A stretch of 5,771 nt of DNA from an uncultured Bacilli bacterium (GTDB lineage: Bacteria; Bacillota_I; Bacilli_A; RF39; UBA660), in the NCBI GenBank assembly GCA_905235875.1, contig CAJONL010000122.1:1-5771 (forward strand). Direction: 5' to 3'. A program made the position numbers and the translations under genes. This document shows, piece after piece, positions 1-4,290 of this stretch (position 1 is the stretch's first letter; every line of letters starts with the position of its first letter). The notes below the pieces were generated by a model, which ran no database searches, was not told the origin of the DNA, and worked only from the letters and a program-made list of their open reading frames with translations.

Positions 1-7
1 CGTGTTT

Positions 8-78
8 TGAAAAATTGGTATTAAATCAGTATTAAATTGGCGTAGTTTCAAAAAATGTTATTAGGTTGGTGTAATTTC
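8..78. repeat. three imperfect 20-bp direct repeats
   Basis: Units at 8-27, 30-49 and 59-78 share a TTGG core followed by an A/T-rich half ending in TTTC or AATC. The second (TATTAAATTGGCGTAGTTTC) and third (TATTAGGTTGGTGTAATTTC) differ at four of 20 positions, all transitions; the first is more diverged. Start-to-start distances are 22 and 29, not multiples of three, which argues against a coding repeat. The array sits at the window edge and may continue to the left. Iteron-like binding sites are one possibility. Confidence 0.5.
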
Positions 79-82
79 CAGG

Positions 83-96
83 CGAACGCCCGTTCG
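83..96. promoter_or_regulatory. LexA-type box (CGAAC-N4-GTTCG)
   Basis: CGAACGCCCGTTCG is an exact match to the Gram-positive LexA/DinR operator pattern CGAAC-N4-GTTCG. It directly abuts a GGTTTACATAA motif whose first G is the last base of the box. No promoter is recognisable within 100 bp on the + strand, so it is not placed like an ordinary operator. It could also be a short hairpin with a CC loop. The match is seen directly; binding by LexA is inference. Confidence 0.5.
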
Positions 97-106
97 GTTT
101 ACATAA
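97..106 (-). repeat. GTTTACATAA motif
   Basis: This is the same 10-mer that forms the right arm of the three intergenic elements further on. Here it follows the LexA-type box and has no facing left arm, so it is a solo half-site. Confidence 0.6.
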
Positions 107-146
107 AATTTAAAATCCCAAAACCAACCCCGGTATCCTGCTTCCT

Positions 147-172
147 TCTAAGGGTTCGCCGCTTCCCTTAGA
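147..172. other. possible hairpin in GC-rich stretch
   Basis: TCTAAGGG (147-154) pairs with CCCTTAGA (165-172) around a 10-base loop. A second short stem, CAAGG 177-181 with CCTTG 190-194, follows at once. The loop contains TTCG but the geometry does not fit a tRNA T-arm. There is no T-run after either stem, so they are not terminators. They may be part of a structured RNA or a DNA-level binding site. Confidence 0.35.
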
Positions 173-228
173 GTCACAAGGAATAGACCCCTTGAAAACA
201 CACGGATGCGTTGTAACTTTTTTATTAA

Positions 229-282
229 GTTTACATAATAACTTTATTTTCATTTGGTTACATAATTATATTTTATGTTAAT
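229..282. repeat. three further GTTTACATAA-type motifs, one pair dif-like
   Basis: GTTTACATAA lies at 229-238. GGTTACATAA at 256-265 faces TTATGTTAAT at 273-282 across a 7-bp AT-only centre. The pair has the inward layout of a Xer recombination site (CATAA, centre, TTATG), but dif centres are usually 6 bp. No gene lies close by. Function unknown. Confidence 0.4.
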
Positions 283-413
283 TATAAATCGAATGAAAAA
301 AATTTTTAAAAAAATTAAAAAAATTAGAAAAAATGAGTATAAAAGAGAAAAAACGGGATATAATAAGATTAATGGAGTAAAACGGTTAAATTCAGTCGTT
401 TTTGAAGTTTTAC

Positions 414-442
414 TTTTTATATTATATAGTATATAATATAAT
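414..442 (+). promoter_or_regulatory. weak-35 promoter for the 472 gene
   Basis: A TATAAT at 437-442 (a second, overlapping one is at 432-437) lies 17 bp after TTTTTA at 414-419. The surrounding TTTTAC-TTTTTA resembles the TTTTAC-TTGACA of the later strong promoters but the -35 is degenerate. It is the weakest of the twelve promoters, and the expected transcript would have a leader of about 23 bases. Confidence 0.55.
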
Positions 443-471
443 CAAGTTAAGGGAAAGGGAAGGGAAACGAA

Positions 472-951
472 ATGAACCTAATACAATTTGAAATGTATAA
501 TAAAATTCAATTTAATAATGAGTTAAAAGGAAGTAAATATTTTTTGGAAATAGAACCTGAAACAACCTTAAAATTCAATCGCGGTAGAGCTTTAGAGTTC
601 AGTCTACGCAAAGCTAACGGATACGAAGAGCTAGAACTAGAGAATGTACCACACACTCAAGCTGGCGACATAAAAATTAATGATGTAGAATGGAATGTAA
701 AAAGCTACAAGTGTGAACTGAAAGCACAAGGTCAAAATCTACAAGAAAAAATAAACAACTATGTTCAAGTAGATGCAAGTCAAGGGTTAATTTATATAGT
801 AGAAATAAATGACAAGCTTATAGCTATACAAATGGACTGGCAAGAAGGTAAAAAATTCTTAGAAACTTTCGGAGTAGTAGAGAGTAGCAACAACATTAGA
901 ATTAGAACTTGTGATAAAAAAATATATCAATGGGCTTTACTAAATAAGTAA
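472..951 (+). CDS. hypothetical protein, possible PD-(D/E)xK-like nuclease
   Basis: This is a complete 159-aa protein starting at an ATG preceded by purine-rich AAGGGAAGGG. No signal peptide or membrane segment is visible. The middle of the protein has the outline of a restriction-endonuclease-like fold: Glu42 in a predicted helix (RGRALEF), then Gly65-Asp66-Ile, and after a short hairpin Trp74-Asn-Val-Lys77-Ser. In the PD-(D/E)xK family the order is helix Glu, Asp, (D/E)xK. Here the last motif would read NxK, so the active site is non-standard or the match is only apparent. Codon choice is less extreme than in the neighbours (CTA, AGC and GCT are frequent), suggesting a separate origin. It is the first gene of unit 1 and is followed by a hairpin and a small membrane protein gene. 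The coding call is firm; the nuclease call is tentative. Confidence 0.75.
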   Translation: MNLIQFEMYNKIQFNNELKGSKYFLEIEPETTLKFNRGRALEFSLRKANGYEELELENVPHTQAGDIKINDVEWNVKSYKCELKAQGQNLQEKINNYVQVDASQGLIYIVEINDKLIAIQMDWQEGKKFLETFGVVESSNNIRIRTCDKKIYQWALLNK

Positions 952-956
952 AGCCT
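932..956 (+). other. hairpin over the stop codon of the 472 gene
   Basis: GGCTTTAC (933-940) pairs with GTAAAGCC (948-955), extended by a G-T pair, around a TAAATAA loop. The stop codon TAA (949-951) lies in the right arm. No T-run follows; instead the ribosome binding site of the next gene begins six bases on. It may protect the mRNA end or influence coupling of the two genes rather than terminate. Confidence 0.5.
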
Positions 957-976
957 AGAGGAAGGAGAATAAAGAA

Positions 977-1153
977 ATGAAAAAAATAGTTAAAGAGTTA
1001 GTAAAAGGAATTGTTTTATTGGTGGTTGTAGTAGGATTAGTTTTATTGGCTGAAATGCTAGTAAATTGGTTGACTGCTATAACTATAAGATGGGTAATAG
1101 GTGCAACGATAATGGGTGCGATAGCTTTAATAATGGGAATTAGAGGAATGTAA
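977..1153 (+). CDS. small two-helix membrane protein (58 aa)
   Basis: The ATG at 977 is preceded by AAGGAG at 962-967, nine bases upstream, a good ribosome binding site. The 58-aa product has a basic start (MKKIVKELVK), a strongly hydrophobic segment at about residues 11-29 (GIVLLVVVVGLVLL) and a second at about 40-54, ending in IRGM. It is therefore probably an inner-membrane protein with two helices. No promoter of its own is seen, so it should be co-transcribed with the 472 gene 25 bases upstream. Small membrane proteins of this size in phage early regions often act in superinfection exclusion or membrane takeover, but nothing in the sequence shows a role. No family is recognised. Confidence 0.8.
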   Translation: MKKIVKELVKGIVLLVVVVGLVLLAEMLVNWLTAITIRWVIGATIMGAIALIMGIRGM

Positions 1154-1164
1154 AATTCTCTAAT
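1139..1164 (+). other. hairpin over the stop codon of the 977 gene
   Basis: ATTAGAG (1139-1145) pairs with CTCTAAT (1158-1164), then, past a bulged G, AAT with ATT, leaving a GTAAA loop that contains the TAA stop (1151-1153). No T-run follows directly, so termination would be weak at best. It ends unit 1. Confidence 0.45.
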
Positions 1165-1211
1165 CTCAATATTGAAAAATTAAATTTTTTTAAAAAAGAT
1201 GTATATTTTAC

Positions 1212-1240
1212 TTGACTTTTGGAAATAATTATAGTATAAT
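1212..1240 (+). promoter_or_regulatory. long-form promoter for the 1272 gene
   Basis: TTGACT (1212-1217), 17 bp, TATAAT (1235-1240). It belongs to the long-form class: a T-run/A-run and GTATATTTTAC lie just upstream of the -35. Start would be near 1247, giving a leader of about 25 bases. Unlike the other three long-form promoters it has no inverted-repeat GC element ahead of it. Confidence 0.85.
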
Positions 1241-1271
1241 ATAATAAAGAAGGGAAAGGAGTTGATACAAT

Positions 1272-1457
1272 ATGGCAAATAAATATATAGACCATTTAAC
1301 AATAGAGGAATATGAATTAATACAAAGATTATTGGAGAAATATGAACCATTGGAGAACGAGGAAATGAAACGAACAGGACAAACGAAAACTTATGTAGGT
1401 TTAAGATTTGTATTAATCAAAATAAAAAAGATAATACAAAAGTATAAAAAGAGTTGA
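1272..1457 (+). CDS. hypothetical 61-aa helical protein
   Basis: The ATG at 1272 follows AAAGGAGTTGAT (1255-1266), an extended ribosome binding site. The 61-aa product has no membrane segment. It looks mostly helical, with an acidic first half (TIEEYELIQRLLEKYEPLENEE) and a strongly basic end (IKIKKIIQKYKKS), so the C-terminus could contact nucleic acid. I recognise no family. It is the first gene of unit 2, read from its own strong promoter, and ends in TGA, the only TGA stop among the genes here. That stop lies in the left arm of a hairpin at 1452-1477. A separate promoter starts the next gene. Confidence 0.8.
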   Translation: MANKYIDHLTIEEYELIQRLLEKYEPLENEEMKRTGQTKTYVGLRFVLIKIKKIIQKYKKS

Positions 1458-1477
1458 CCTTTAAATAAAGGTTAACT
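1452..1477 (+). other. 11-bp hairpin over the stop codon of the 1272 gene
   Basis: AGTTGACCTTT (1452-1462) pairs with AAAGGTTAACT (1467-1477), with one G-T pair and an AAAT loop. The TGA stop (1455-1457) is in the left arm. The downstream side is A-rich, so it is not a canonical terminator on the + strand; read on the - strand it would be followed by a T-rich run. It lies 35 bp ahead of the next -35 box. Confidence 0.55.
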
Positions 1478-1512
1478 AAAAATAAAAAAGTTTAAAAAGT
1501 TTTAAAAAACTA

Positions 1513-1541
1513 TTGACAAACGAAAGAAAAAGGTGTATAAT
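1513..1541 (+). promoter_or_regulatory. short-form promoter for the 1598 gene
   Basis: TTGACA (1513-1518), 17 bp, TATAAT (1536-1541): both boxes are perfect. Phased A-tracts (TTTAAAAAG, TTTTAAAAAAC) lie directly upstream and could act as an UP element. The start near 1548 leaves a leader of about 50 bases, twice the usual length here. That leader can form a weak TGAG/CTCA stem. Confidence 0.9.
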
Positions 1542-1597
1542 AAATATAGAAAATGAGAGATGATAAACTCACAAAAACATAGAAGGGAGAAATTGTT

Positions 1598-1948
1598 ATG
1601 GGAAAATTAACAGTTGCAAAGAAAAATGAAATATTAAGAGAAAGAGCTTTTGAAATGCTAATTAAAGAAGGAGTTTTAGGAACTGAATTATTCAAAGTTG
1701 CAGGTTCAAAATTTATGGTAAATGTTGAATTCGAAGGAGAAAAAATTCCAGTAAGAATTGATTTTGTAGTTCCAAAAATAGACCCAGAGGATACTTGCCA
1801 ATTCGCCGAAGACTTTGCAGAGCTTTATGAACAAGACCAAGAAGAGAAGAGAATTGCAAAGGAAGAGAAAGAGAAAGCAAAACAAAAGAAAATTGCAAGA
1901 GATAAAAAATTAAGAGAACAAAAGAAAATGGAGAAAGAAGGCAATTAA
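1598..1948 (+). CDS. hypothetical 116-aa protein with charged helical tail (paralogue of 5399 gene)
   Basis: The ATG at 1598 follows AAGGGAG at a normal distance. The product is 116 aa and clearly homologous to the 123-aa protein at 5399-5770. Shared blocks are the start (GKLTVAKKNEI against AKLTIAKINEI), a KF motif near residue 38, VRIDFVVPKID at 52-62, a following acidic AED, and KKIARDKK near 97-104. Residues 1-70 look like a small globular domain; 78-116 are almost only Glu, Lys, Arg, Gln and Ala, a probable long helix or coiled coil. No membrane segment or catalytic motif is seen, and I recognise no family. It ends unit 2, with its TAA in the loop of the terminator. The unusually long leader is shared in kind by the paralogue, which hints at leader-based control; that is inference. 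Confidence 0.85.
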   Translation: MGKLTVAKKNEILRERAFEMLIKEGVLGTELFKVAGSKFMVNVEFEGEKIPVRIDFVVPKIDPEDTCQFAEDFAELYEQDQEEKRIAKEEKEKAKQKKIARDKKLREQKKMEKEGN

Positions 1949-1960
1949 GCCTTCTTTTTT
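1935..1960 (+). terminator. intrinsic terminator of unit 2
   Basis: AAGAAGGC (1935-1942) pairs perfectly with GCCTTCTT (1949-1956) around AATTAA, followed by TTTT. The loop carries the TAA stop of the 1598 gene, so the last codons form the left arm. The upstream A/G-rich side gives only a poor T-run on the opposite strand. Confidence 0.9.
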
Positions 1961-1974
1961 ATATTTTAAAATAA

Positions 1975-2056
1975 CATTATGTAAACTCATTATGTAAACT
2001 GGCGCCGGCGCCATAATTTTATGTTAACCGCTTCTCCGGACCTCAGGTTTACATAA
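1975..2056. repeat. intergenic inverted-repeat element, copy 1 (expanded)
   Basis: The core copy is TTATGTTAAC (2019-2028), 18 bases containing CCGGACC, then GTTTACATAA (2047-2056). Ahead of it is a tandem direct repeat of the 13-mer CATTATGTAAACT (1975-1987 and 1988-2000), and then TGGCGCCGGCGCCA (2000-2013), a perfect 14-bp palindrome. It lies between the unit 2 terminator and the unit 3 promoter, so it is probably little transcribed. The left arm differs from the exact complement of the right arm at one central base, as in the other copies. TTATGTAAACT equals the XerD half-site of B. subtilis dif as I recall it. Confidence 0.75.
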
Positions 2057-2101
2057 CAACTTACAATAATAAGATTTTTTTTAAAAAAATGTATATTTTA
2101 C

Positions 2102-2130
2102 TTGACATTTGTTAATAATAGTAGTATAAT
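2102..2130 (+). promoter_or_regulatory. long-form promoter for the 2162 gene
   Basis: TTGACA (2102-2107), 17 bp, TATAAT (2125-2130), both perfect, with T8A7 and GTATATTTTAC upstream and AATAGTAG before the -10. Leader about 25 bases. This is the clearest representative of the long-form class. Confidence 0.92.
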
Positions 2131-2161
2131 ATATATAGATTAGAAAAGGAGTTGATTTTAA

Positions 2162-2326
2162 ATGAAAAAAATATTATTAATTTTATTAGGTTTTGTTTTA
2201 GGTTGTATAATAACATATCATATGGCAATTCGTTCAATAGAAATAGATGCGATTAATGAAGTAGATGAAGGAATAATTACAATAAAAGTTTTTAACCAAT
2301 ATCACGATTATTTTTTTGAAAAATAA
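2162..2326 (+). CDS. small membrane-anchored or lipoprotein-like protein (54 aa)
   Basis: The ATG at 2162 follows AAAGGAGTTGAT (2145-2156). The 54-aa product starts MKKILLILLGFVLGC: two lysines, a hydrophobic stretch and a Val-Leu-Gly-Cys sequence at residues 12-15 that resembles a lipobox. The hydrophobic run continues past the cysteine (IITYHMA), so a plain single membrane helix is as likely as a lipoprotein. Residues 22-54 are a polar, acidic domain (IEIDAINEVDEG) that would face outside if the N-terminus anchors it. It is first in unit 3. Small phage lipoproteins that block superinfection exist, but no specific family is recognised. Confidence 0.78.
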   Translation: MKKILLILLGFVLGCIITYHMAIRSIEIDAINEVDEGIITIKVFNQYHDYFFEK

Positions 2327-2330
2327 TCGT
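2304..2330 (+). other. 12-bp perfect hairpin over the stop codon of the 2162 gene
   Basis: ACGATTATTTTT (2304-2315) pairs perfectly with AAAAATAATCGT (2319-2330) around TTG. The TAA stop (2324-2326) lies in the right arm. No T-run follows on either strand. The next -35 begins eight bases later, so it sits exactly between a gene end and a promoter. Confidence 0.55.
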
Positions 2331-2338
2331 AAAAGGTA

Positions 2339-2367
2339 TTGACAAATAAATATAAATAGTATATAAT
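2339..2367 (+). promoter_or_regulatory. short-form promoter for the 2401 gene
   Basis: TTGACA (2339-2344), 17 bp, TATAAT (2362-2367), both perfect. It follows the hairpin over the previous stop codon by eight bases. Leader about 27 bases. Confidence 0.9.
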
Positions 2368-2400
2368 ATATTTAGATAAACAGGAAAGGAATTGATAAAA

Positions 2401-2805
2401 ATGAAAATATTAAAAATGTATATCGAAAGTAAAAATACAAGATATGATTATACTAAAGAAGAACCAAAACCATATACTGAATATATTTTTATAGCAAAAA
2501 TAAAAATAGGAATTAAAATAAAATATTATAGATTTGTAACAATGAGTAAAAAATATGTATGTGCTTTCTTAGATGATGCACACATGGACGAAATACCAAA
2601 AAATGATAAATTAAGAAAAGAAATACTTATAAAAGTTTATGGAAAACTTATGCAAATTCTTGCCGAATGGGAAATGGAAGAAACTCTTATAAAAATTGAT
2701 AAAGAAATAGAAGAAGAAAAAAGAAAAAAAGAACAGGAAGAAAAGGCAAAAAGAATTGCATTAGGTGAACAGGTTACGATTGAAAAATATTTAAAAAATT
2801 TATAA
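2401..2805 (+). CDS. hypothetical 134-aa protein with charged C-terminal helix
   Basis: I place the start at the ATG at 2401, ten bases after AAAGGA. An in-frame TTG at 2392 overlaps the spacer and is too close to the binding site. The 134-aa product has a basic N-terminal half with alternating hydrophobic strands (YIFIAKIKIGIKIKYYRF) and a C-terminal half that is largely helical. Residues 98-117 are nearly all Glu and Lys (EIEEEKRKKEQEEKAKRIA). That tail resembles the tails of the 116-aa and 123-aa paralogues, though the N-terminal parts do not match. No membrane segment or enzyme motif is seen, and no family is recognised. Its TAA is followed after six bases by the next -35 box. Confidence 0.83.
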   Translation: MKILKMYIESKNTRYDYTKEEPKPYTEYIFIAKIKIGIKIKYYRFVTMSKKYVCAFLDDAHMDEIPKNDKLRKEILIKVYGKLMQILAEWEMEETLIKIDKEIEEEKRKKEQEEKAKRIALGEQVTIEKYLKNL

Positions 2806-2811
2806 AAAGAC

Positions 2812-2840
2812 TTGACAAACTAAAGATAAAGTAGTATAAT
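2812..2840 (+). promoter_or_regulatory. promoter for the exonuclease gene
   Basis: TTGACA (2812-2817), 17 bp, TATAAT (2835-2840), both perfect, beginning six bases after the previous stop codon. GTAG precedes the -10 as in the long-form class, but the long upstream block is absent. Leader about 28 bases. Confidence 0.9.
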
Positions 2841-2874
2841 ATTATTAGATTAAAGAAGAAGGGAATTGATAAAA

Positions 2875-3630
2875 ATGATATTAAGAAATAAAAATAATGA
2901 GGTTAAAAAAATTGATAAAAGGATAACATACTTTTTAGTATTAGATGTTGAAACTGCAAATAGTATTATGAAAAAAGGAGCACCAAACGATGGTTTGGTA
3001 TATGATATAGGATTTGCAATTGCCGACAAAAAAGGAAGAATTTACGAAAAATTTTCTATAGCAATTAATGAAATTTTTGATTGGAAAGAATTAATGAGTT
3101 CAGCTTATTATCGTAAAAAATTACCAAAATACTTCAAAGAATTACAAAATGGAAGTCGCCAAAAAATGACAATTTGGCAAGCAAGAAAATTAATTCATAA
3201 TAAAATGCAAGAATATAACATTAAAAAAGTATATGCTTACAATGCTTTATTTGATTATACGACTTTAAATAATACAGTTAGATATATTAGTGGTAGTGGT
3301 TGTCGTTGGTTCTTTCCTTATGGTACTGAAATATGCGACATATGGCACATCGCTTGTCAAGTATTAGGAACGCAAAAAACATTTCAATGGGAAAATATTA
3401 GAAATGAAAAAAATAATTTGATAACAAATGCTGAAAGAATGTTCGGTTATGTATCACAAAAAGAAAACTTTCAAGAAGAGCATATTGGCATAAGAGATGT
3501 GGAAGTTGAAACTGAAATACTTGCAAGATGTTTTAAATCTCACAAAAGCTTCAAAGAAGACATTTACAGGGCTTGCTGGAGAATACCACAAAAAAGTTGC
3601 TTAGGCAACTTTTATTTTTACATAAAATAA
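2875..3630 (+). CDS. DEDDh-family 3'-5' exonuclease (DnaQ-like)
   Basis: The start is the ATG at 2875, eleven bases after AAGGG; an in-frame TTG at 2866 lies too close to it. The 251-aa product carries the three motifs of the DnaQ/RNase T superfamily in order: ExoI FLVLDVET with Asp24 and Glu26, ExoII NALFDYTTL with Asp127, and ExoIII HIGIRDVE with His203 and Asp208 (H-x4-D). These are the metal-binding and general-base residues of a DEDDh exonuclease, which removes nucleotides from the 3' end of DNA or RNA. No polymerase domain is attached, so it is a free-standing nuclease; substrate cannot be told. Residues 143-200 form a longer insert than in the shortest members. Last in unit 3. Oddly, the terminator hairpin lies inside the reading frame and the stop codon lies beyond its T-run. 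Confidence 0.9.
   Translation: MILRNKNNEVKKIDKRITYFLVLDVETANSIMKKGAPNDGLVYDIGFAIADKKGRIYEKFSIAINEIFDWKELMSSAYYRKKLPKYFKELQNGSRQKMTIWQARKLIHNKMQEYNIKKVYAYNALFDYTTLNNTVRYISGSGCRWFFPYGTEICDIWHIACQVLGTQKTFQWENIRNEKNNLITNAERMFGYVSQKENFQEEHIGIRDVEVETEILARCFKSHKSFKEDIYRACWRIPQKSCLGNFYFYIK
3592..3620 (+). terminator. intrinsic terminator of unit 3, inside the exonuclease frame
   Basis: AAAAGTTGC (3592-3600) pairs perfectly with GCAACTTTT (3605-3613) around TTAG, followed by ATTTTTA. The six As upstream make it likely to work in both directions. Transcripts ending in the T-run would stop before the exonuclease TAA at 3628-3630. Confidence 0.85.
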
Positions 3631-3632
3631 TA

Positions 3633-3673
3633 TTATGTCAACCGACGACCGGACCGCTTCTTGGTTTACATAA
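3633..3673. repeat. intergenic inverted-repeat element, copy 2
   Basis: TTATGTCAAC (3633-3642), 21 bases containing CCGGACCG and CGCTTCT, then GTTTACATAA (3664-3673). It starts three bases after the exonuclease stop codon. A TTTACATAA at 3617-3625 faces the left arm across 7 bp, giving a second, inward pairing. The CGCTTCT is shared with copy 1 but lies on the other side of CGGACC. Confidence 0.72.
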
Positions 3674-3719
3674 TATGTTACAATAAAATAAAATTTTTTA
3701 ATAAATTTGTATATTTTAC

Positions 3720-3748
3720 TTGACATTTGTATATAATAGTAGTATAAT
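3720..3748 (+). promoter_or_regulatory. long-form promoter for the 3780 gene
   Basis: TTGACA (3720-3725), 17 bp, TATAAT (3743-3748), both perfect, with GTATATTTTAC upstream and AATAGTAG before the -10. A further TATAAT at 3732-3737 lies within the spacer. Leader about 25 bases. Confidence 0.92.
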
Positions 3749-3779
3749 AAGTATAGTTAAAGAAAAGGAGTGATAAAAA

Positions 3780-3986
3780 ATGTTTTGGTTAGGTATGTTA
3801 GTAATGTATTTAATAATAGGAATAGCATTTGCATTAGATGAGATTTTTGGTAATGGTTGTTTAGATGAGTGGTTCTTTTATTTATTTACTTGGTGGATAG
3901 TTGTATTATGTGCGCCATTTTGCTTAATTCTTCACATAATAAAAAATAGAAAAAAATCTAAAAAAACATTGACAAATATAAAGTAA
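3780..3986 (+). CDS. small two-helix membrane protein (68 aa)
   Basis: The ATG at 3780 follows AAAGGAGTGAT (3764-3774). The 68-aa product has two hydrophobic segments, about residues 2-19 (FWLGMLVMYLIIGIAFAL) and 31-54, joined by a short acidic loop (DEIFGNGCLDE). It ends in a basic tail (KNRKKSKK), which by the positive-inside rule should lie in the cytoplasm. It has many aromatic residues and no catalytic motif; no family is recognised. It heads unit 4 and is followed by a second membrane protein of the same length but unrelated sequence. Its last codons, Leu64-Thr65, are the TTGACA box of the next promoter, so gene and promoter overlap. Confidence 0.82.
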   Translation: MFWLGMLVMYLIIGIAFALDEIFGNGCLDEWFFYLFTWWIVVLCAPFCLILHIIKNRKKSKKTLTNIK

Positions 3987-3997
3987 TGTAGTATAAT
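3969..3997 (+). promoter_or_regulatory. promoter for the 4023 gene, overlapping the 3780 coding region
   Basis: TTGACA (3969-3974), 17 bp, TATAAT (3992-3997), both perfect. The -35 box and most of the spacer are coding sequence of the 3780 gene, which stops at 3986. Leader about 19 bases. Confidence 0.88.
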
Positions 3998-4022
3998 TAT
4001 TATAGTAAAGGAGTCGATAAAG

Positions 4023-4229
4023 ATGAAAATAATTAAAACTATTTTAGAAATCATTTTAATAACAATAATTTCAATTTGTGCTTTTGGTGGTGGTTGTTTA
4101 ATTTATATTGCAATTGGTTTATTTTTTCATTTTGAACAATTAAGTTCAACAATATTCATATTAAGTGCTTTGTTACCTTGCCCAATTTGTTGGTATATTG
4201 CGCCAAAAATAAGTGATAAAATTTTGTAA
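4023..4229 (+). CDS. small two-helix membrane protein with CPxC (68 aa)
   Basis: The ATG at 4023 follows AAAGGAGTCGAT (4007-4018). The 68-aa product is very hydrophobic. Segment one is about residues 7-34, broken by a Phe-Gly-Gly-Gly-Cys turn at 21-25; segment two is about 43-60. The second contains Pro-Cys53-Pro-Ile-Cys56, a C-P-x-C pair at the membrane edge that could bind a metal or be redox-active, though nothing proves it. The ends are short and polar. No family is recognised. It is the middle gene of unit 4, with its own promoter, and the next -35 box starts seven bases after its stop codon. Confidence 0.82.
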   Translation: MKIIKTILEIILITIISICAFGGGCLIYIAIGLFFHFEQLSSTIFILSALLPCPICWYIAPKISDKIL

Positions 4230-4235
4230 AAAGTA

Positions 4236-4264
4236 TTGACTTTCTAATTAAAAAATGATATAAT
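4236..4264 (+). promoter_or_regulatory. short-form promoter for the metallopeptidase gene
   Basis: TTGACT (4236-4241), 17 bp, TATAAT (4259-4264). GTAAAAAGTA lies directly upstream of the -35, as in the promoter at 5280. Leader about 20 bases. Confidence 0.88.
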
Positions 4265-4290
4265 ATTATCAAGAAAGGAGTTGAAGAACG

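Larger units (their letters stand above)
1..471. other. gene-free left region with repeats and possible control sites
   Basis: I find no credible gene here. Positions 8-78 hold three imperfect direct repeats. Positions 80-210 are clearly richer in G+C than the surroundings and can fold into several short hairpins. GTTTACATAA-type motifs occur at 97-106, 229-238 and 256-265, with an opposing TTATGTTAAT at 273-282. Positions 283-370 are A-rich and look structureless. GTAAAAC at 377-383 and GTTTTAC at 407-413 form an inverted repeat that overlaps a second possible stem, AAAACG 379-384 with CGTTTT 397-402, just before the first promoter. The stretch could be an origin, a control region or a genome-end region; the sequence does not decide. 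Confidence 0.6.

Noticed and set aside
147..172. Possible tRNA T-arm (GGGTTCGCC)
   Set aside because: The loop is 10 bases rather than 7 and no acceptor, D or anticodon arm can be placed around it.
293..436. 47-codon open frame starting MKKIFKKIKKIRKN
   Set aside because: There is no ribosome binding site or promoter ahead, the start is A-rich low-complexity DNA, and the frame runs into the 414-442 promoter.
1272..1475. TGA read as tryptophan (alternative code)
   Set aside because: TGG encodes tryptophan throughout, and reading through the TGA at 1455-1457 adds only a few codons before TAA.
1553..1582. 9-codon leader frame MRDDKLTKT ahead of the 1598 gene
   Set aside because: No ribosome binding site precedes it and no run of regulatory codons is present; only the long leader itself is worth noting.
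1510..1695. 61-codon open frame on the - strand
   Set aside because: It lies opposite the 1598 gene and its promoter, has no binding site and has no family resemblance.
1713..1898. 61-codon open frame on the - strand
   Set aside because: It is antisense to the Glu/Lys-rich tail of the 1598 gene; the Leu/Phe-rich translation is a by-product of that composition.
3589..3604. Programmed frameshift at the A-run near the end of the exonuclease gene
   Set aside because: The frame reads CAA AAA AGT, which does not fit the X XXY YYZ slippery pattern.
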